Shown: positions 30,517-39,125 of the stretch, piece by piece | Layout: each line of letters starts with the position of its first letter | Numbering within the stretch: the first letter of the stretch is position 1 | Source of the DNA: Streptomyces sp. NBC_01268 | GTDB lineage: Bacteria > Actinomycetota > Actinomycetes > Streptomycetales > Streptomycetaceae | Reading direction: 5' to 3' | Length of the DNA: 64,000 nucleotides | Assembly: GCF_036240795.1 (NCBI RefSeq) | Contig: NZ_CP108454.1 | Span: 3,906,001-3,970,000, forward strand | The notes under the pieces: model-generated | What the model was told of the DNA's origin: nothing | Seen by the model: the letters and a program-made list of their open reading frames with translations, nothing else | The model's database searches: none | Program-made: the position numbers and the translations under genes

Positions 30517-30547
30517 CGAAGAATGGATCTTCACAGGAGGTGCCGCC

Positions 30548-31486
30548 GTGCCCGAGAACACCGCCCGCGTACCCCGCGATGTCGGCCGCTACGTCACGGA
30601 CACTCTGCGCGACCGCTACTTCGCCGCCGCCGACGTGCTCTACGCGATGGGGGCACCCGTCCGCTCCGAGACCGACGTGGAGACCGCGTTCGGCACCACG
30701 CACGTCTACCGGTACGGGCCCGCGGACCCCGCCGCCGACTCCCGGACGCCGATCGTCCTGATCCACGGCGCCGGCTACAGCTCGGCGATGTGGTACCCCA
30801 ACACCCCCGGGCTCAGCCTCGACCGCCCCGTCTACGCCCTCGACACCCCCGGCGACGCCAACCGCAGCGTCCACCGCGAGCCCATGTGGCAGCCCGAGCG
30901 CGCCGCCCAGTGGATGGACGAGGCACTCGACGCGCTCGGCCTCGACCAGGTCCACCTCGTCGGCTCCTCCTACGGCGGCTGGCTGGTGCTCAACCAGGCT
31001 CACCTGCGGCCCGGACGGCTCGCCTCGGTCACCGCCCTCGACCCCGGCGGCCTGGAGAAGGTCGGCCTGCGCTTCTTCGCCTGGGTCTTCGTGAGCCTGT
31101 TCGCCACCTTCGCACCGAAGGCGCTGCGCCCCCGGCTCGCCAAGTGGCTGGACCAGCCGGTCATCGCCGTCCCCGAGATGCGCGAGTGGATCCAGCTCGG
31201 CGCCCGCGCCTACCGGATCCGCCGCCCCGCACCGCTGCCGCTGGCCGAGGACGAGCTGCGGTCCATCCGGACCCCGCTCTACGTGATCATGGGCAAGCAC
31301 AGCCTGCTCGTACACCCCAAGCGGCAGCTGGAGCGCGTACCGAGGCTGGTGCCGGGCGCCCGCGCCGAGATCATCTCCGCTTCCGGGCACGGCCCGCAGA
31401 TCGACCACCCCGCCGTGGTCAACGCCCGGATGCTCGCCTTCATGGAGGACGTCGACTCCCTCGACCCGGCTGCGGTCGACGCATAG
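30548..31486 (+). CDS. Alpha/beta-hydrolase
   Basis: 312 residues from a GTG with AGGAGG seven bases upstream. Oxyanion-hole motif VLIHGAGYSSAMWYPN (about 70), nucleophile elbow HLVGSSYGGWLVL (Ser about 142), and acid/histidine region VIMGKHSLLVHP … ISASGHGPQID (His about 287). The PNTPGLSLDRPVYALDTPGDAN segment is usual for esterase/carboxylesterase-like members. It is under the divergent TetR regulator. The substrate is unknown; inducible detoxification of an ester is one possibility. Confidence 0.88.
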   Translation: MPENTARVPRDVGRYVTDTLRDRYFAAADVLYAMGAPVRSETDVETAFGTTHVYRYGPADPAADSRTPIVLIHGAGYSSAMWYPNTPGLSLDRPVYALDTPGDANRSVHREPMWQPERAAQWMDEALDALGLDQVHLVGSSYGGWLVLNQAHLRPGRLASVTALDPGGLEKVGLRFFAWVFVSLFATFAPKALRPRLAKWLDQPVIAVPEMREWIQLGARAYRIRRPAPLPLAEDELRSIRTPLYVIMGKHSLLVHPKRQLERVPRLVPGARAEIISASGHGPQIDHPAVVNARMLAFMEDVDSLDPAAVDA

Positions 31487-31759
31487 CGCTGCGGCAGGGA
31501 GGAACAGCGCGGGCGGCGCCCACTCCGTGCCACAACGTGCCGCAGACGCATTGCAGGAGCGCTGGGGACGCTTGGCGTGCCTCGCACCGAGGAAGGTCCC
31601 GCTTGCGGCATCGAAGGGACGGCCGGATCCGACGCCGCCACGTCGGGACGGGCGTCACCCGTGTGCCTCGCTTCGCGGTCGACCTGATGCAGACGGTCGC
31701 TGTCCGTGTGAGCGTGATCCGAGGGAGTCCGTACCCACGCATCAGGAGGAGTCGCCGTC

Positions 31760-31957
31760 ATGGGCGGTAAGCAGGACAAGCATCAGGAGCCGGGCAAGGG
31801 CCGCGAGGCACGAGGTCACCAGCGACCGGGAGACCCCGCGCACCCCCAGCCGGGCAGGCAGTCCCGCGAACGGGAACAGCAGCAGGGCCAGAAGGAGACC
31901 TCGCGCCGCGAGGACGACCTACTGCGCGAAGAGGACCTTCACGACGAGCCGCTTTGA
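31760..31957 (+). CDS. Small, highly charged, disordered protein
   Basis: 65 residues with GGAGGAG well placed before the ATG. The product is almost entirely polar (Gln, Glu, Arg, Lys, Asp, Pro): MGGKQDKHQEPGKGREARG … REDDLLREEDLHDEPL. It has no hydrophobic core, signal or cysteine. Composition resembles stress-linked hydrophilin-type small proteins of streptomycetes, but no family is recognised. About 270 bases upstream (31487-31759) hold no gene. Confidence 0.55.
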   Translation: MGGKQDKHQEPGKGREARGHQRPGDPAHPQPGRQSREREQQQGQKETSRREDDLLREEDLHDEPL

Positions 31958-31972
31958 CCAGAGCAACACGCG

Positions 31973-32451
31973 TTCAACTGCGCCTTCCTGGACTGCCGCG
32001 GCTACGGCGAGGCGATCGACGCCGACGGCGCGTTCACGATGGACGAGGTCGCCGGGGACGCCTTGGCCATGGCCGACCATCCGGGCTGGGAGTCCTTCCC
32101 GGCAACCGCAGGGCGATCATCGACAACACCACCGGCGGGCTGCGCGATGACGCCTGGCTGGACGGGATGGTGAGCCGCTCGGTGGGATGTTCCTCGGCGA
32201 CGGCCTTTCGCACGTAGCTGGACTCCTGGGCGCGTGTCGACGTCCACGAGCGGGTGAAGGACAACCCGGTCCCCGTCCTCCTCCCCGCCGGCGCGAACGA
32301 CCCCGCGCTGGGGCCCGAGGCCATGCGAGCGACCTGGATGCAGTGGTCTCCGAATGCTCAGCTGGAGGTGCTCCCGGACACGGGACACTACGCACCGGAG
32401 GAGTCCCCCGAGGCCGTCGCCGCGGCCATCGAGCGATACCTCGGCCGCTGA
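31973..32451 (+). pseudogene. Broken alpha/beta-hydrolase gene
   Basis: The first part reads FNCAFLDCRGYGEAIDADG … FTMDEVAGDALAMADHPGWESFP in one frame, the usual stretch before the nucleophile elbow. The elbow itself is missing, and the homology resumes in another frame with NRRAIIDNTTGGLRDDAWLDG. That frame meets a TAG at 32215-32217 where TAC (Tyr) would be expected, then continues LDSWARVDVHERVKDNPVPV … LPDTGHYAPEESPEAVAAAIERYLGR to the normal C-terminus. The N-terminus is also gone. So there is truncation, an internal deletion with frameshift, and a stop: a clear relic. A Met-started fragment at 32254-32451 could still be translated, but no function is likely. Confidence 0.8.
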
Positions 32452-32923
32452 GGGTTCGGGATCGGGGGAACCGGACCGCCCGATTGGCCCGTCTTCCCCC
32501 CGATCTGTCCGGCCCGCAGTCGTACAATGGGACATGGATCGAGCACTCTCACGTGTGACGATCCGGAAGGGCGGCCTCGGCGGAGTGAATGCGCTGAGGC
32601 CGTTGTGACGACCGCCGCCATGAGGCCCGCGTCGCCCTACGCCATGTCGCCGCCCGGTGCCGGTGACCCATCGCGCGCGCGAGGTCCACTCCGAGGACGC
32701 GGTCGAGAAAGGCGAACGTCTCGAGGCTCCCGCTGGTCCGCCCGGCGTCGCACGCTCGTTCGCACGAACCGGAAGCCTCTCCCCGTATCGGGCTGAAAGC
32801 AGGCTGCTCGGACGTACGCTGGAAGTACCGGAAGTACTTCGAGCACCAGCGTCCACGCAGGTGTCATTTCCGGGGAACACGAAAAACCGGGCTGCCGACG
32901 GGCAGTCCGGGGGTAGGTCCGCC
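32452..32923. other. Gap without a convincing gene
   Basis: About 470 bases. It holds an imperfect hairpin (ATCGGGGGAA 32461-32470 with TTCCCCCCGAT 32494-32504) that may end the relic transcript. GGAAGTACCGGAAGTACTTC near 32820 has internal direct and inverted repeats. It probably includes the promoter of the next gene. Codon usage gives no real gene here. Confidence 0.5.
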
Positions 32924-33514
32924 ATGACCACCACCCTCGGCAGGACAGCGAACCGCGCCCTCACCCCAGGACTTCCGGCCCGCTTGTCGCTCACTCCGAA
33001 GACCACGCTCGCCGGTCGGCTCGACGGTGCCTGGTGGCCCTCTTCACGCGACCTGACAGCCGAGCTGCCGGCGCTGGTCGGCGCCCTCGAAGGACGCTGG
33101 GGCCGCATCACCCGCGTCCTGGTGAACCCCGGTCACTGGCCCGTCGTCCCGCACAAGGTCGCCGTCACCGGCGGCCACGCCCTGCACGTGGGCTGGTTCA
33201 CCGAGCAGGACCCGGACAAGATCATCCTGCTGTCCTACACGACCGGCCGCTGCGACCTGCTCGTGATTCCGCCGGAGACCGAACCCGCCTCCGCGGCCCG
33301 GCTGATGACTGCCGCCGCCTTCCCCGGAAGCATCCTCTCCGCAGGTGGGCTGATGGCCGGCGAGGCTGCGACCGGCCGCCGTATGCGGGAGGCGCGGAGC
33401 AGCGAAGACGCCTGGGAGAACGACGGCGGGGCCGCCCCGCCTCAGCCGCACCCGGCGGCGCGCCCCGTCGTCGGCGCGCGGATGATTCCGCTGCCGGGAC
33501 ACACCGGGAGGTGA
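32924..33514 (+). CDS. DUF5994 family protein
   Basis: 196 residues from the ATG of MTTTLGRTANRALTPG (GGGGGTAGG upstream). Conserved features: RLSLTPKTTLAGRLDGAWWPSSRDLTAELPALVGALEGRWGRITRV, VNPGHWPVVPHKVAVTGGHALHVGWF, and IILLSYTTGRCDLLVIPPETEP. This is the actinobacterial DUF5994 pattern, of unknown function and often found in several copies near stress-related genes. The Pro/Ala-rich C-terminus is variable. The stop lies five bases before the next gene. Confidence 0.8.
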   Translation: MTTTLGRTANRALTPGLPARLSLTPKTTLAGRLDGAWWPSSRDLTAELPALVGALEGRWGRITRVLVNPGHWPVVPHKVAVTGGHALHVGWFTEQDPDKIILLSYTTGRCDLLVIPPETEPASAARLMTAAAFPGSILSAGGLMAGEAATGRRMREARSSEDAWENDGGAAPPQPHPAARPVVGARMIPLPGHTGR

Positions 33515-33518
33515 GGAC

Positions 33519-33728
33519 ATGGAGATCGTGATCACGCTCCTGGCAGGCGCACTTCTGATCGTGCTCGGCACACGCCTGATCCACCGGCTGAACACCCAGC
33601 ACGACGCACGCATAGCGGCCCGCCACTTCAGCGACCCCTACCCCTCCCTCAGCCGTCCCCCCGGCAACAGCCACCCCAGGCCGCCCGAACGGATCACCGA
33701 TCGCCGGCCTACCGGCACCTGGCCCTGA
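33519..33728 (+). CDS. Small single-span membrane protein
   Basis: 69 residues; GGTGAGG stands four bases before the ATG, overlapping the end of the DUF5994 gene. Residues 3-20 form one membrane helix (IVITLLAGALLIVLGTRL), followed by a basic Pro-rich tail (IHRLNTQHDARIAARHF …). Likely co-transcribed with DUF5994. Function unknown. Confidence 0.65.
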   Translation: MEIVITLLAGALLIVLGTRLIHRLNTQHDARIAARHFSDPYPSLSRPPGNSHPRPPERITDRRPTGTWP

Positions 33729-33841
33729 CCCGCCTGGCCTCAGACCACTCCTCCGGCCGAAGGCCGCGGGTGGGGCACCCGACACCCGGGACAACCCACC
33801 CGCCGGCCTCTCGCTCTTTGTCCCGAACGGAGCACGCCGTC

Positions 33842-34108
33842 TTGCACCCCACCGAGAACGAACCACTGCCGCAGGCCGAACACGCCGAGATCCGTATCGT
33901 CTCCGCCACGCCCGAGGCCGCCCGCGTGGTCGCCGAAGTGATCCGCCGGTGCTTCGCCGGCGCGGAGCAGCGCAGCTACCCCGTGCCGGGCGGCGGCACC
34001 CGGCTCCACCTCACCGTCGACACCCAGACCGCCGCCGGACCCGCCCGCACCTGGCTCGCCACCAGCAGACCTCCCACCGGCACCGGCCCCCACACCGAGG
34101 AGCCCTGA
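33842..34108 (+). CDS. Small conserved-looking hypothetical protein
   Basis: 88 residues from a TTG at 33842 with GGAG nine bases upstream; no ATG/GTG in frame is better placed. The core EIRIVSATPEAARVVAEVIRRCFAGAEQRSYPVPGGGTRLHLTVDT forms an alpha/beta pattern (strand-helix-strand) like a small regulatory or ferredoxin-like fold. The C-terminus is Thr/Pro-rich. Not recognised. It precedes the winged-helix-like gene by 42 bases. Confidence 0.6.
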   Translation: MHPTENEPLPQAEHAEIRIVSATPEAARVVAEVIRRCFAGAEQRSYPVPGGGTRLHLTVDTQTAAGPARTWLATSRPPTGTGPHTEEP

Positions 34109-34150
34109 CCGGCCACGAACGACGCCACACGACGACAGGACCACGCGGCC

Positions 34151-34423
34151 ATGGCGACACTCCACGAGCGACAGCGGTACCGCCGGCAGATCCTCCAAGC
34201 CCTCTACACGGCCGCCGAAGGCAACCGCCTGCTCGGCGTCGCCGGAGCCGCGCTCAACCACGACCTGCGCATACCGGAGCAGGATCTCGCCGCCGCCTGC
34301 TCCTACCTCGCGGGCGAGGGGCTGGTCACCGTCGACTGGGAGCCGGGAAACACACCCGCGATGGTCTCGCTCACCCACCAGGGCATCCGCCTCATGGAAG
34401 CGGAGGAGGAAGAGGGCGGCTGA
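34151..34423 (+). CDS. Small winged-helix-like protein
   Basis: 90 residues: MATLHERQRYRRQILQALYTAAEGN, LDHDLRIPEQDLA-type helices (here LNHDLRIPEQDLAAACSYLAGEGLVTVDW) and a beta-wing VSLTHQGIRLMEAEEEEGG. The order helix-helix-recognition helix-wing suggests a winged helix domain without a ligand domain. Could be a DNA-binding accessory protein. Codon bias is fully actinobacterial. No partner is evident. Confidence 0.65.
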   Translation: MATLHERQRYRRQILQALYTAAEGNRLLGVAGAALNHDLRIPEQDLAAACSYLAGEGLVTVDWEPGNTPAMVSLTHQGIRLMEAEEEEGG

Positions 34424-34525
34424 ACCGGTCCGCCCCCGGTCACCGGCAAGCTGTGTCCCCGCACGGCAGGACCGGGCGAGGTCATCGCCGCCCGGTTGGA
34501 GGCAACGGGGATGATGCGGCTGGAA

Positions 34526-34556
34526 CGAAGGCCCCGGTCAGAGACCGGGGCCTTCG
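34526..34556 (+). repeat. Copy B of the tRNA-Gly terminator hairpin
   Basis: CGAAGGCCCCGGTC (34526-34539), loop AGA, GACCGGGGCCTTCG (34543-34556). The flanks GAACGAAG … CTTCGTCGTTG match the tRNA-Gly hairpin at 29701-29740, and the differences inside the stem are compensatory. It could serve as a terminator, but the shared flanks point to duplication of the tRNA-distal sequence. Confidence 0.75.
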
Positions 34557-34678
34557 TCGTTGTCCGGAGGTGTCGGGGCCCGCGTGCGATCGGCTGAAGC
34601 CGAGCGATCCGAGCCAGGCGTCCTTCCCTGCCGACGGCTCGATGCGCTATGCCTGCCGGACCGCCTAAGGAGGCTCTG

Positions 34679-35554
34679 GTGACCACGGCTCGGAACCCTC
34701 ACGCATCGGGTACACCCGCGCAGATGACCCGCTTCGACGACATCTACGGCCGACCGGACCCACGTTCGTACTTCGCGACCCTGGGTCCGTTGGACTATCA
34801 GGCACCCCATCACGCCCAGCGTCTCTTCCGCCGCCTCCTGCCTTTCGCCGGCTTCCGGGACAGCGTGCGGCAGGCCGCCGTGCTGGACATCTGCTGCTCG
34901 TACGGCATCAACGCGGCCTTGCTCAACCACCACGTGACGCTCCAGGAGCTGTACGACCACTACACCTCGCCGCGGTTCGCCACGCTGACGACCGCCGAAC
35001 TCGTCGAGGAGGACCGTGGGTACTACGCGGCACGGCGCCGCGCCGACGCCGTGCCCGTCATCGGCCTCGACATCTCCGCGCCGGCCATCGCCTACGCCCG
35101 CGCGGTCGGACTGCTCGACGACGGATTCACCGAGAACCTGGAGACCGCCGCGCCCAGCCCGGCGCTGCTCCGGGCCACTCGCGACACCCGCCTGATCACT
35201 GTGACCGGCGGGGCGAGCTTCCTGTCCGCCCGCACCTTCCGGGCACTCCTGGCGGGCAGGCAGGAGCCCCCCTGGGTGGCCGCCCTCGTCCTGCGGACCG
35301 TTTCCTACAAGGACACCTCCGACGGTCTGGCCGAGTTCGGCCTGACCACCCAGAAGGACACGTCCCGCACCTACCCGCAGCGGCGCTTCACCGACGCAGA
35401 CGAGCAGCGCTACGCCATCGCCGCGGTGTCCGCGGCCGGCGACGACCCCCGCGGCAAGGAGACCGACGGCCGCTTCCACACGGCCCTGCATCTGTCCCGC
35501 CCCCTCGCTCACGCGGCCGCTCATCCGCTGCACACCCTGCTGCCGGACCCCTAG
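34679..35554 (+). CDS. SAM-dependent methyltransferase-like protein
   Basis: 291 residues from a GTG with AAGGAGG five bases upstream. Motif I of class I methyltransferases appears as [16 protein letters not shown] (about residue 77), and [20 protein letters not shown] (about 133) supplies the acidic motif II. The glycine-rich loop is CCSYG rather than GxGxG, and the C-terminal half lacks an obvious motif IV, so activity is uncertain. No membrane segment. No biosynthetic neighbours suggest a substrate. Confidence 0.68.
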   Translation: MTTARNPHASGTPAQMTRFDDIYGRPDPRSYFATLGPLDYQAPHHAQRLFRRLLPFAGFRDSVRQAAVLDICCSYGINAALLNHHVTLQELYDHYTSPRFATLTTAELVEEDRGYYAARRRADAVPVIGLDISAPAIAYARAVGLLDDGFTENLETAAPSPALLRATRDTRLITVTGGASFLSARTFRALLAGRQEPPWVAALVLRTVSYKDTSDGLAEFGLTTQKDTSRTYPQRRFTDADEQRYAIAAVSAAGDDPRGKETDGRFHTALHLSRPLAHAAAHPLHTLLPDP

Positions 35555-35882
35555 CAAGAGGGGGCGCGCGCCTTTTCTTCCGGGCGCCGCACCGGGGGAG
35601 AATGAATACCTGTGTTCGCGGTCTGAGGATTTAGCGGGTCTCGCGGGGAGAGTTTTTGTCGGCAACACGCAGGGGAAAATATTCGACACGCACAGGCTGC
35701 CGCGCCGTGCTACCTTCGAACCAGTTGCAGTTTTGGTACCCGAAGACTTCAAGCGCCTCCCGTCGGCCACAGGCCACATGGAGCGCTTTGTATTTACCGG
35801 TCATTTTCCGGGCAGGGCATCATCGCGGCGACACGGAGTCCGTAAGGTACGGGCTCTGGCGTACTGCCCAAGGAGATATGAC
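35555..35882 (+). promoter_or_regulatory. Leader/promoter region of the cold-shock gene
   Basis: About 330 bases without a gene, locally less G+C-rich (GGGGAAAATATTCGACACGC, TTTGTATTTACCGGTCATTTTCC). It ends with AAGGAGATATGAC before the csp start. A long untranslated leader is usual for csp genes, where RNA structure controls translation with temperature. No specific cold-box was verified. Confidence 0.5.
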
Positions 35883-36086
35883 ATGGCGAGTGGCACCGTG
35901 AAGTGGTTCAACGCGGAAAAGGGTTTTGGCTTCATCGAGCAGGACGGTGGCGGCCCTGACGTGTTCGCCCACTTCTCGAACATCGCCGCCCAGGGCTTCC
36001 GTGAGCTTCAGGAAGGCCAGAAGGTCACCTTCGACATCGCGCAGGGCCAGAAGGGCCCGACGGCCGAGAACATCGTTTCCGCCTGA
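35883..36086 (+). CDS. Cold-shock domain protein
   Basis: 67 residues, full-length CspA-type OB-fold. RNP1 KGFGFIEQD and RNP2 DVFAHFSNI are intact, with [13 protein letters not shown] at the start. It binds single-stranded RNA/DNA and melts RNA structure. AAGGAGA precedes the ATG. It is followed by a strong terminator and then by a DEAD-box helicase gene, a common functional pairing for RNA remodelling in the cold. Confidence 0.96.
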   Translation: MASGTVKWFNAEKGFGFIEQDGGGPDVFAHFSNIAAQGFRELQEGQKVTFDIAQGQKGPTAENIVSA

Positions 36087-36104
36087 CGCCGGCGCACCAT
36101 ACGT

Positions 36105-36142
36105 AGCTGGGGCCCGCATCCCTCGGGGTGCGGGCCCCAGCT
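36105..36142 (+). terminator. Intrinsic terminator of the cold-shock gene
   Basis: AGCTGGGGCCCGCA (36105-36118) and TGCGGGCCCCAGCT (36129-36142), a perfect 14-bp stem followed by GCATTCTTTT, so stem plus T-tract. Confidence 0.9.
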
Positions 36143-36332
36143 GCATTCTTTTCCCAGGGCTCCCACTTCCTCCCGCGCCGCCGCGACTTCTCCGCCTGCG
36201 CGCGCCGACAATTCTTTGTCCTGGATAGAGCCGCTTGCTTTCTCATTTCGTTCGGCCCGTGCCTGTGATTCCCAGCGCTGTTCATCCGCCGGCGGAATTC
36301 CTCGATACGCGCCGTATCAAGGAAGGTTCCGC

Positions 36333-37844
36333 ATGAACCCCACCCGCACGAACAGCCGTTCCTCCCGTGCCCGCCGCGACGGCGGCCGCGGACACGTCTC
36401 CCCCACCGGTTCGGGCCGGAGCAACCGCTTCGGTTCGTCCGCCCCGAGCCGATCGGGAGCCCCCGGGCGCGCCGGCGGAGGCGGCCGGCGGCCGGCCGCG
36501 GTGCAGGGAGAGTTCGCCATGCCGAAGACGGTCACCCCGGCGCTGCCCGCCGTCGAGGCGTTCGCCGACCTCGACCTGCCGAAGGCCCTGCTGACCGCGC
36601 TCACCACGCAGGGCGTGTCCGTGCCGTTCCCCATCCAGGGAGCGACGCTGCCGAACTCCCTGGCGGGCCGTGACGTCCTGGGGCGCGGCCGGACCGGCTC
36701 CGGCAAGACCCTCGCCTTCGGCCTGGCCCTGCTGGCCCGCACCGCCGGGCAGCGCGCCGAGCCCCGACAGCCGCTCGCCCTGGTCCTGGTACCCACCCGG
36801 GAACTCGCCCAGCAGGTCACCGACGCCCTCACCCCCTACGCCCGCGCCGTGACGCTGCGCCTGGCCACCGTCGTCGGCGGGATGCCGATCCGCCGGCAGG
36901 CGAACGCGCTGCGCGGCGGTGCCGAGGTCGTCGTGGCCACCCCGGGCCGCCTGAAGGACCTCATCGACCGCGGCGACTGCCGACTGGACCAGGTCGCGAT
37001 CACCGTCCTGGACGAGGCCGACCAGATGGCCGACATGGGCTTCATGCCTCAGGTCACGGCGCTCCTGGACCAGGTCCGCCCCGGCGGTCAACGGATGCTG
37101 TTCTCCGCGACGCTGGACCGCAACGTGGATCTCCTGGTCCGCCGCTACCTCACCGACCCCGTCGTCCACTCCGTGGACCCCTCCCAGGGCGCGGTCACCA
37201 CGATGGAGCACCACGTCCTCCATGTGCACGGCGCCGACAAGCACCGGCTGACGACCGAGATCGCGGCGCGCGACGGCCGGGTGATCATGTTCCTGGACAC
37301 CAAGCACGCGGTGGACCGCCTCACCAAGGACCTCCTCGACTGCGGTGTCCGGGCCGCCGCCCTGCACGGCGGGAAGACGCAGCCGCAGCGGACCCGCACC
37401 CTCGCCCAGTTCAAGACCGGGCACGTCACCGTCCTGGTCGCGACGAACGTCGCGGCGCGGGGCATCCACGTCGACCACCTCGACCTCGTCGTCAACGTGG
37501 ACCCGCCGACCGATCACAAGGACTACCTCCACCGCGGCGGCCGTACCGCGCGGGCCGGTGAGTCCGGAAGCGTCGTCACCCTGGTCACCTCCCAGCAGCG
37601 ACGCGGCATGGCCCGCCTCATGACGGCCGCCGGGATCGTGCCCCGTACCACCCAGGTCCGTTCCGGCGAGGAGGAGCTCCGCCGGATCACGGGCGCCCAG
37701 ACCCCGTCCGGCGTCCCCGTGACGATCACCCCGCCGCCCCCCGAGCCGAGCAGGCGCGGCGCGACCTCTCGTGGACGGCGCCGCCCCGCTTCGGCCTCCC
37801 GACGCGTCAGCGGGCGTCGGCCCGCCTTCGACGCGGCGGCCTGA
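36333..37844 (+). CDS. DEAD-box RNA helicase (RhlE/CshA-like)
   Basis: 503 residues from the ATG of MNPTRTNSRSSRARRDGG (GGAAGG upstream). A basic disordered N-terminus is followed by the helicase core: the Q motif region PFPIQGATLPNSLAGRDVLGRGRTGSGKT (Walker A), PTRELAQQ, TPGRLKDL, VLDEADQMADMGF (DEAD as DEAD), SATL, MFLDTKHAVDRL, ATNVAARGIHV and HRGGRTARAG. The C-terminus is Arg/Ser/Pro-rich, suited to RNA binding. It unwinds RNA duplexes and fits with the adjacent cold-shock protein in cold adaptation. Confidence 0.95.
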   Translation: MNPTRTNSRSSRARRDGGRGHVSPTGSGRSNRFGSSAPSRSGAPGRAGGGGRRPAAVQGEFAMPKTVTPALPAVEAFADLDLPKALLTALTTQGVSVPFPIQGATLPNSLAGRDVLGRGRTGSGKTLAFGLALLARTAGQRAEPRQPLALVLVPTRELAQQVTDALTPYARAVTLRLATVVGGMPIRRQANALRGGAEVVVATPGRLKDLIDRGDCRLDQVAITVLDEADQMADMGFMPQVTALLDQVRPGGQRMLFSATLDRNVDLLVRRYLTDPVVHSVDPSQGAVTTMEHHVLHVHGADKHRLTTEIAARDGRVIMFLDTKHAVDRLTKDLLDCGVRAAALHGGKTQPQRTRTLAQFKTGHVTVLVATNVAARGIHVDHLDLVVNVDPPTDHKDYLHRGGRTARAGESGSVVTLVTSQQRRGMARLMTAAGIVPRTTQVRSGEEELRRITGAQTPSGVPVTITPPPPEPSRRGATSRGRRRPASASRRVSGRRPAFDAAA

Positions 37845-37890
37845 GCCCCACGTGATTCGGAAGTCGACCCATCTCTGCAGGAGGTACGTC

Positions 37891-38193
37891 GTGACACCGC
37901 TCCAGACGCAGCCCCGCTCGGCCTCTCCCTTCCCCGCGCGCAGGACGGTGACCGACGCCACGGACGGGGGAGGACTGGAGGTCTGGGACGACATGACCGT
38001 CGAGGTGGCCCTGGCCGTCATGGCCGGCGCCCGCGCCGGACGCCTGCTCGTCTGCGACGCCGACGGCCTGTACACCGGACTGGTCACCCCGGCCGAGCTC
38101 ACCGCCGTCCGCGACAGCCCCGCCTACACGGACCGCCTCCGACTGCGCGACCTGCCCGGCGACGGCCCGACGGTGACCCGCGGGCGGACGTGA
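37891..38193 (+). CDS. Single-CBS-like small protein
   Basis: 100 residues from a GTG with AGGAGG six bases upstream. Residues 25-95 look like one CBS motif: LEVWDDMTVEVALAVMAGARAGRLLVCDADGLYTGLVTPAELTAVRDS … RLRDLP. CBS pairs bind adenosyl ligands, so a single motif would have to dimerise. It follows the helicase by 46 bases and is probably in its transcript. The hairpin at 38215-38246 ends the unit. Confidence 0.75.
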   Translation: MTPLQTQPRSASPFPARRTVTDATDGGGLEVWDDMTVEVALAVMAGARAGRLLVCDADGLYTGLVTPAELTAVRDSPAYTDRLRLRDLPGDGPTVTRGRT

Positions 38194-38214
38194 GCCGACA
38201 CCCGAACCGCCCAC

Positions 38215-38246
38215 AGGGCCCGACCGGCACCCGCCGGTCGGGCCCT
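38215..38246 (+). terminator. Hairpin after the helicase/CBS unit
   Basis: AGGGCCCGACCGGC (38215-38228) and GCCGGTCGGGCCCT (38233-38246), a perfect 14-bp stem with a four-base loop. Confidence 0.85.
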
Positions 38247-38399
38247 CTCGCGTATCGGCGGGGGACGGGGGGCACGGTGCCGGCGGCCTCGGACGCGGGC
38301 GCCGCACGTGCCCTTCGGGCAAGCGACCGGGCGCTGTCGCGTGTCGTGCGCGTTCGGTTACCTGTTCACAGGACACGAAAAAATCTATGTCGGCCGGAG

Positions 38400-39104
38400 T
38401 AGACATTGGGCACTGGCGTGCTTATGGTTTCTCTCGTAGCCCAGAGAGAAAGAAGGGCCTGGCAGAGACGAACTGCCGGCAGTACAGGTTGTCGCAAGAG
38501 CAGGACGGTGCGGCGGTGGAGTTTCGAAGCCAGGGCTTTCGCAGGACGGCGACGGGACTGGCGGCCGGACCGGGTGGCCCGCAGTGATCAGGGGCCGCCG
38601 CAAGCGGGACCGCGGTCATGACAGGTGCGGTACCCGTGAGTGCAGTGCGCAGTACCCAGCAGTGAAGTCAGTGAGCGGTACCCCTGGTGAAGGCGTCGGC
38701 TGCGGACGCGCGCACCGGGGGGTTCGGCAGCGGGGTTCCAAGCCAGAACAGACGCAGGAGAGGCGACGGGGCCGGCTGTCGAGGAGTGGCGCTGTCACGG
38801 GCCACTGAGCAGTTCGCATCACCAGGAACACCCGTAGTACGCAGTTCCCCGCAGTAGAAGTGGATCGACGAGGAAGAACGGAGGAACCCACGCCATCAGG
38901 ATCGCCCGGGCGAAGCTGAGCCCGGGTACCGCAGGACATCGATAGTGAGGTGGTCTCCGGTCAAGCAACCGCGATCCCCGCAACCCCGACGGCAAGCAGG
39001 TCGGGTGCGCGGACACAGAACGCCGGCGCAGTATCAGGGCCGGCGGGTGGTGTAGAAGTTCCTTCGGGGCCCTGGTGCCATTACGGCACCAGGGCCCCTC
39101 AACG
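38400..39104 (+). ncRNA. Candidate long non-coding or leader RNA
   Basis: From about 38247 to 39125 no frame shows actinobacterial codon bias, and G+C looks lower than in the genes. An A-rich stretch (ACGAAAAAATCTATG, about 38376-38390) may mark a promoter. The segment is full of short repeated words (GCAGTAC/GCAGTA near 38480, 38650, 38836 and 39030; GCAGGAC near 38500, 38550 and 38931) and ends at the perfect hairpin 39066-39098, 28 bases before a MerR-type gene. It could be a stand-alone RNA or a long attenuator leader. The 5' end is a guess; I do not recognise an RNA family. Confidence 0.4.
39066..39098 (+). terminator. Perfect 14-bp hairpin immediately upstream of the MerR-type gene
   Basis: GGGGCCCTGGTGCC (39066-39079), loop ATTAC, GGCACCAGGGCCCC (39085-39098). 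Located between the non-coding stretch and the MerR-type start, it ends the former or attenuates the latter. Confidence 0.85.
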
Positions 39105-39125
39105 TGTTTCCCCAGAGAGGTGCAA

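Noticed and set aside
32254..32451. Independent 65-residue gene
   Set aside because: It is the C-terminal piece of the broken hydrolase; the same homology continues upstream through a stop and a frameshift.
38400..39104. Group II intron, tmRNA or known riboswitch in the non-coding stretch
   Set aside because: No domain V-like GAGCC…GGUUC hairpin, no intron-encoded protein, no tRNA-like ends and no riboswitch core were found.
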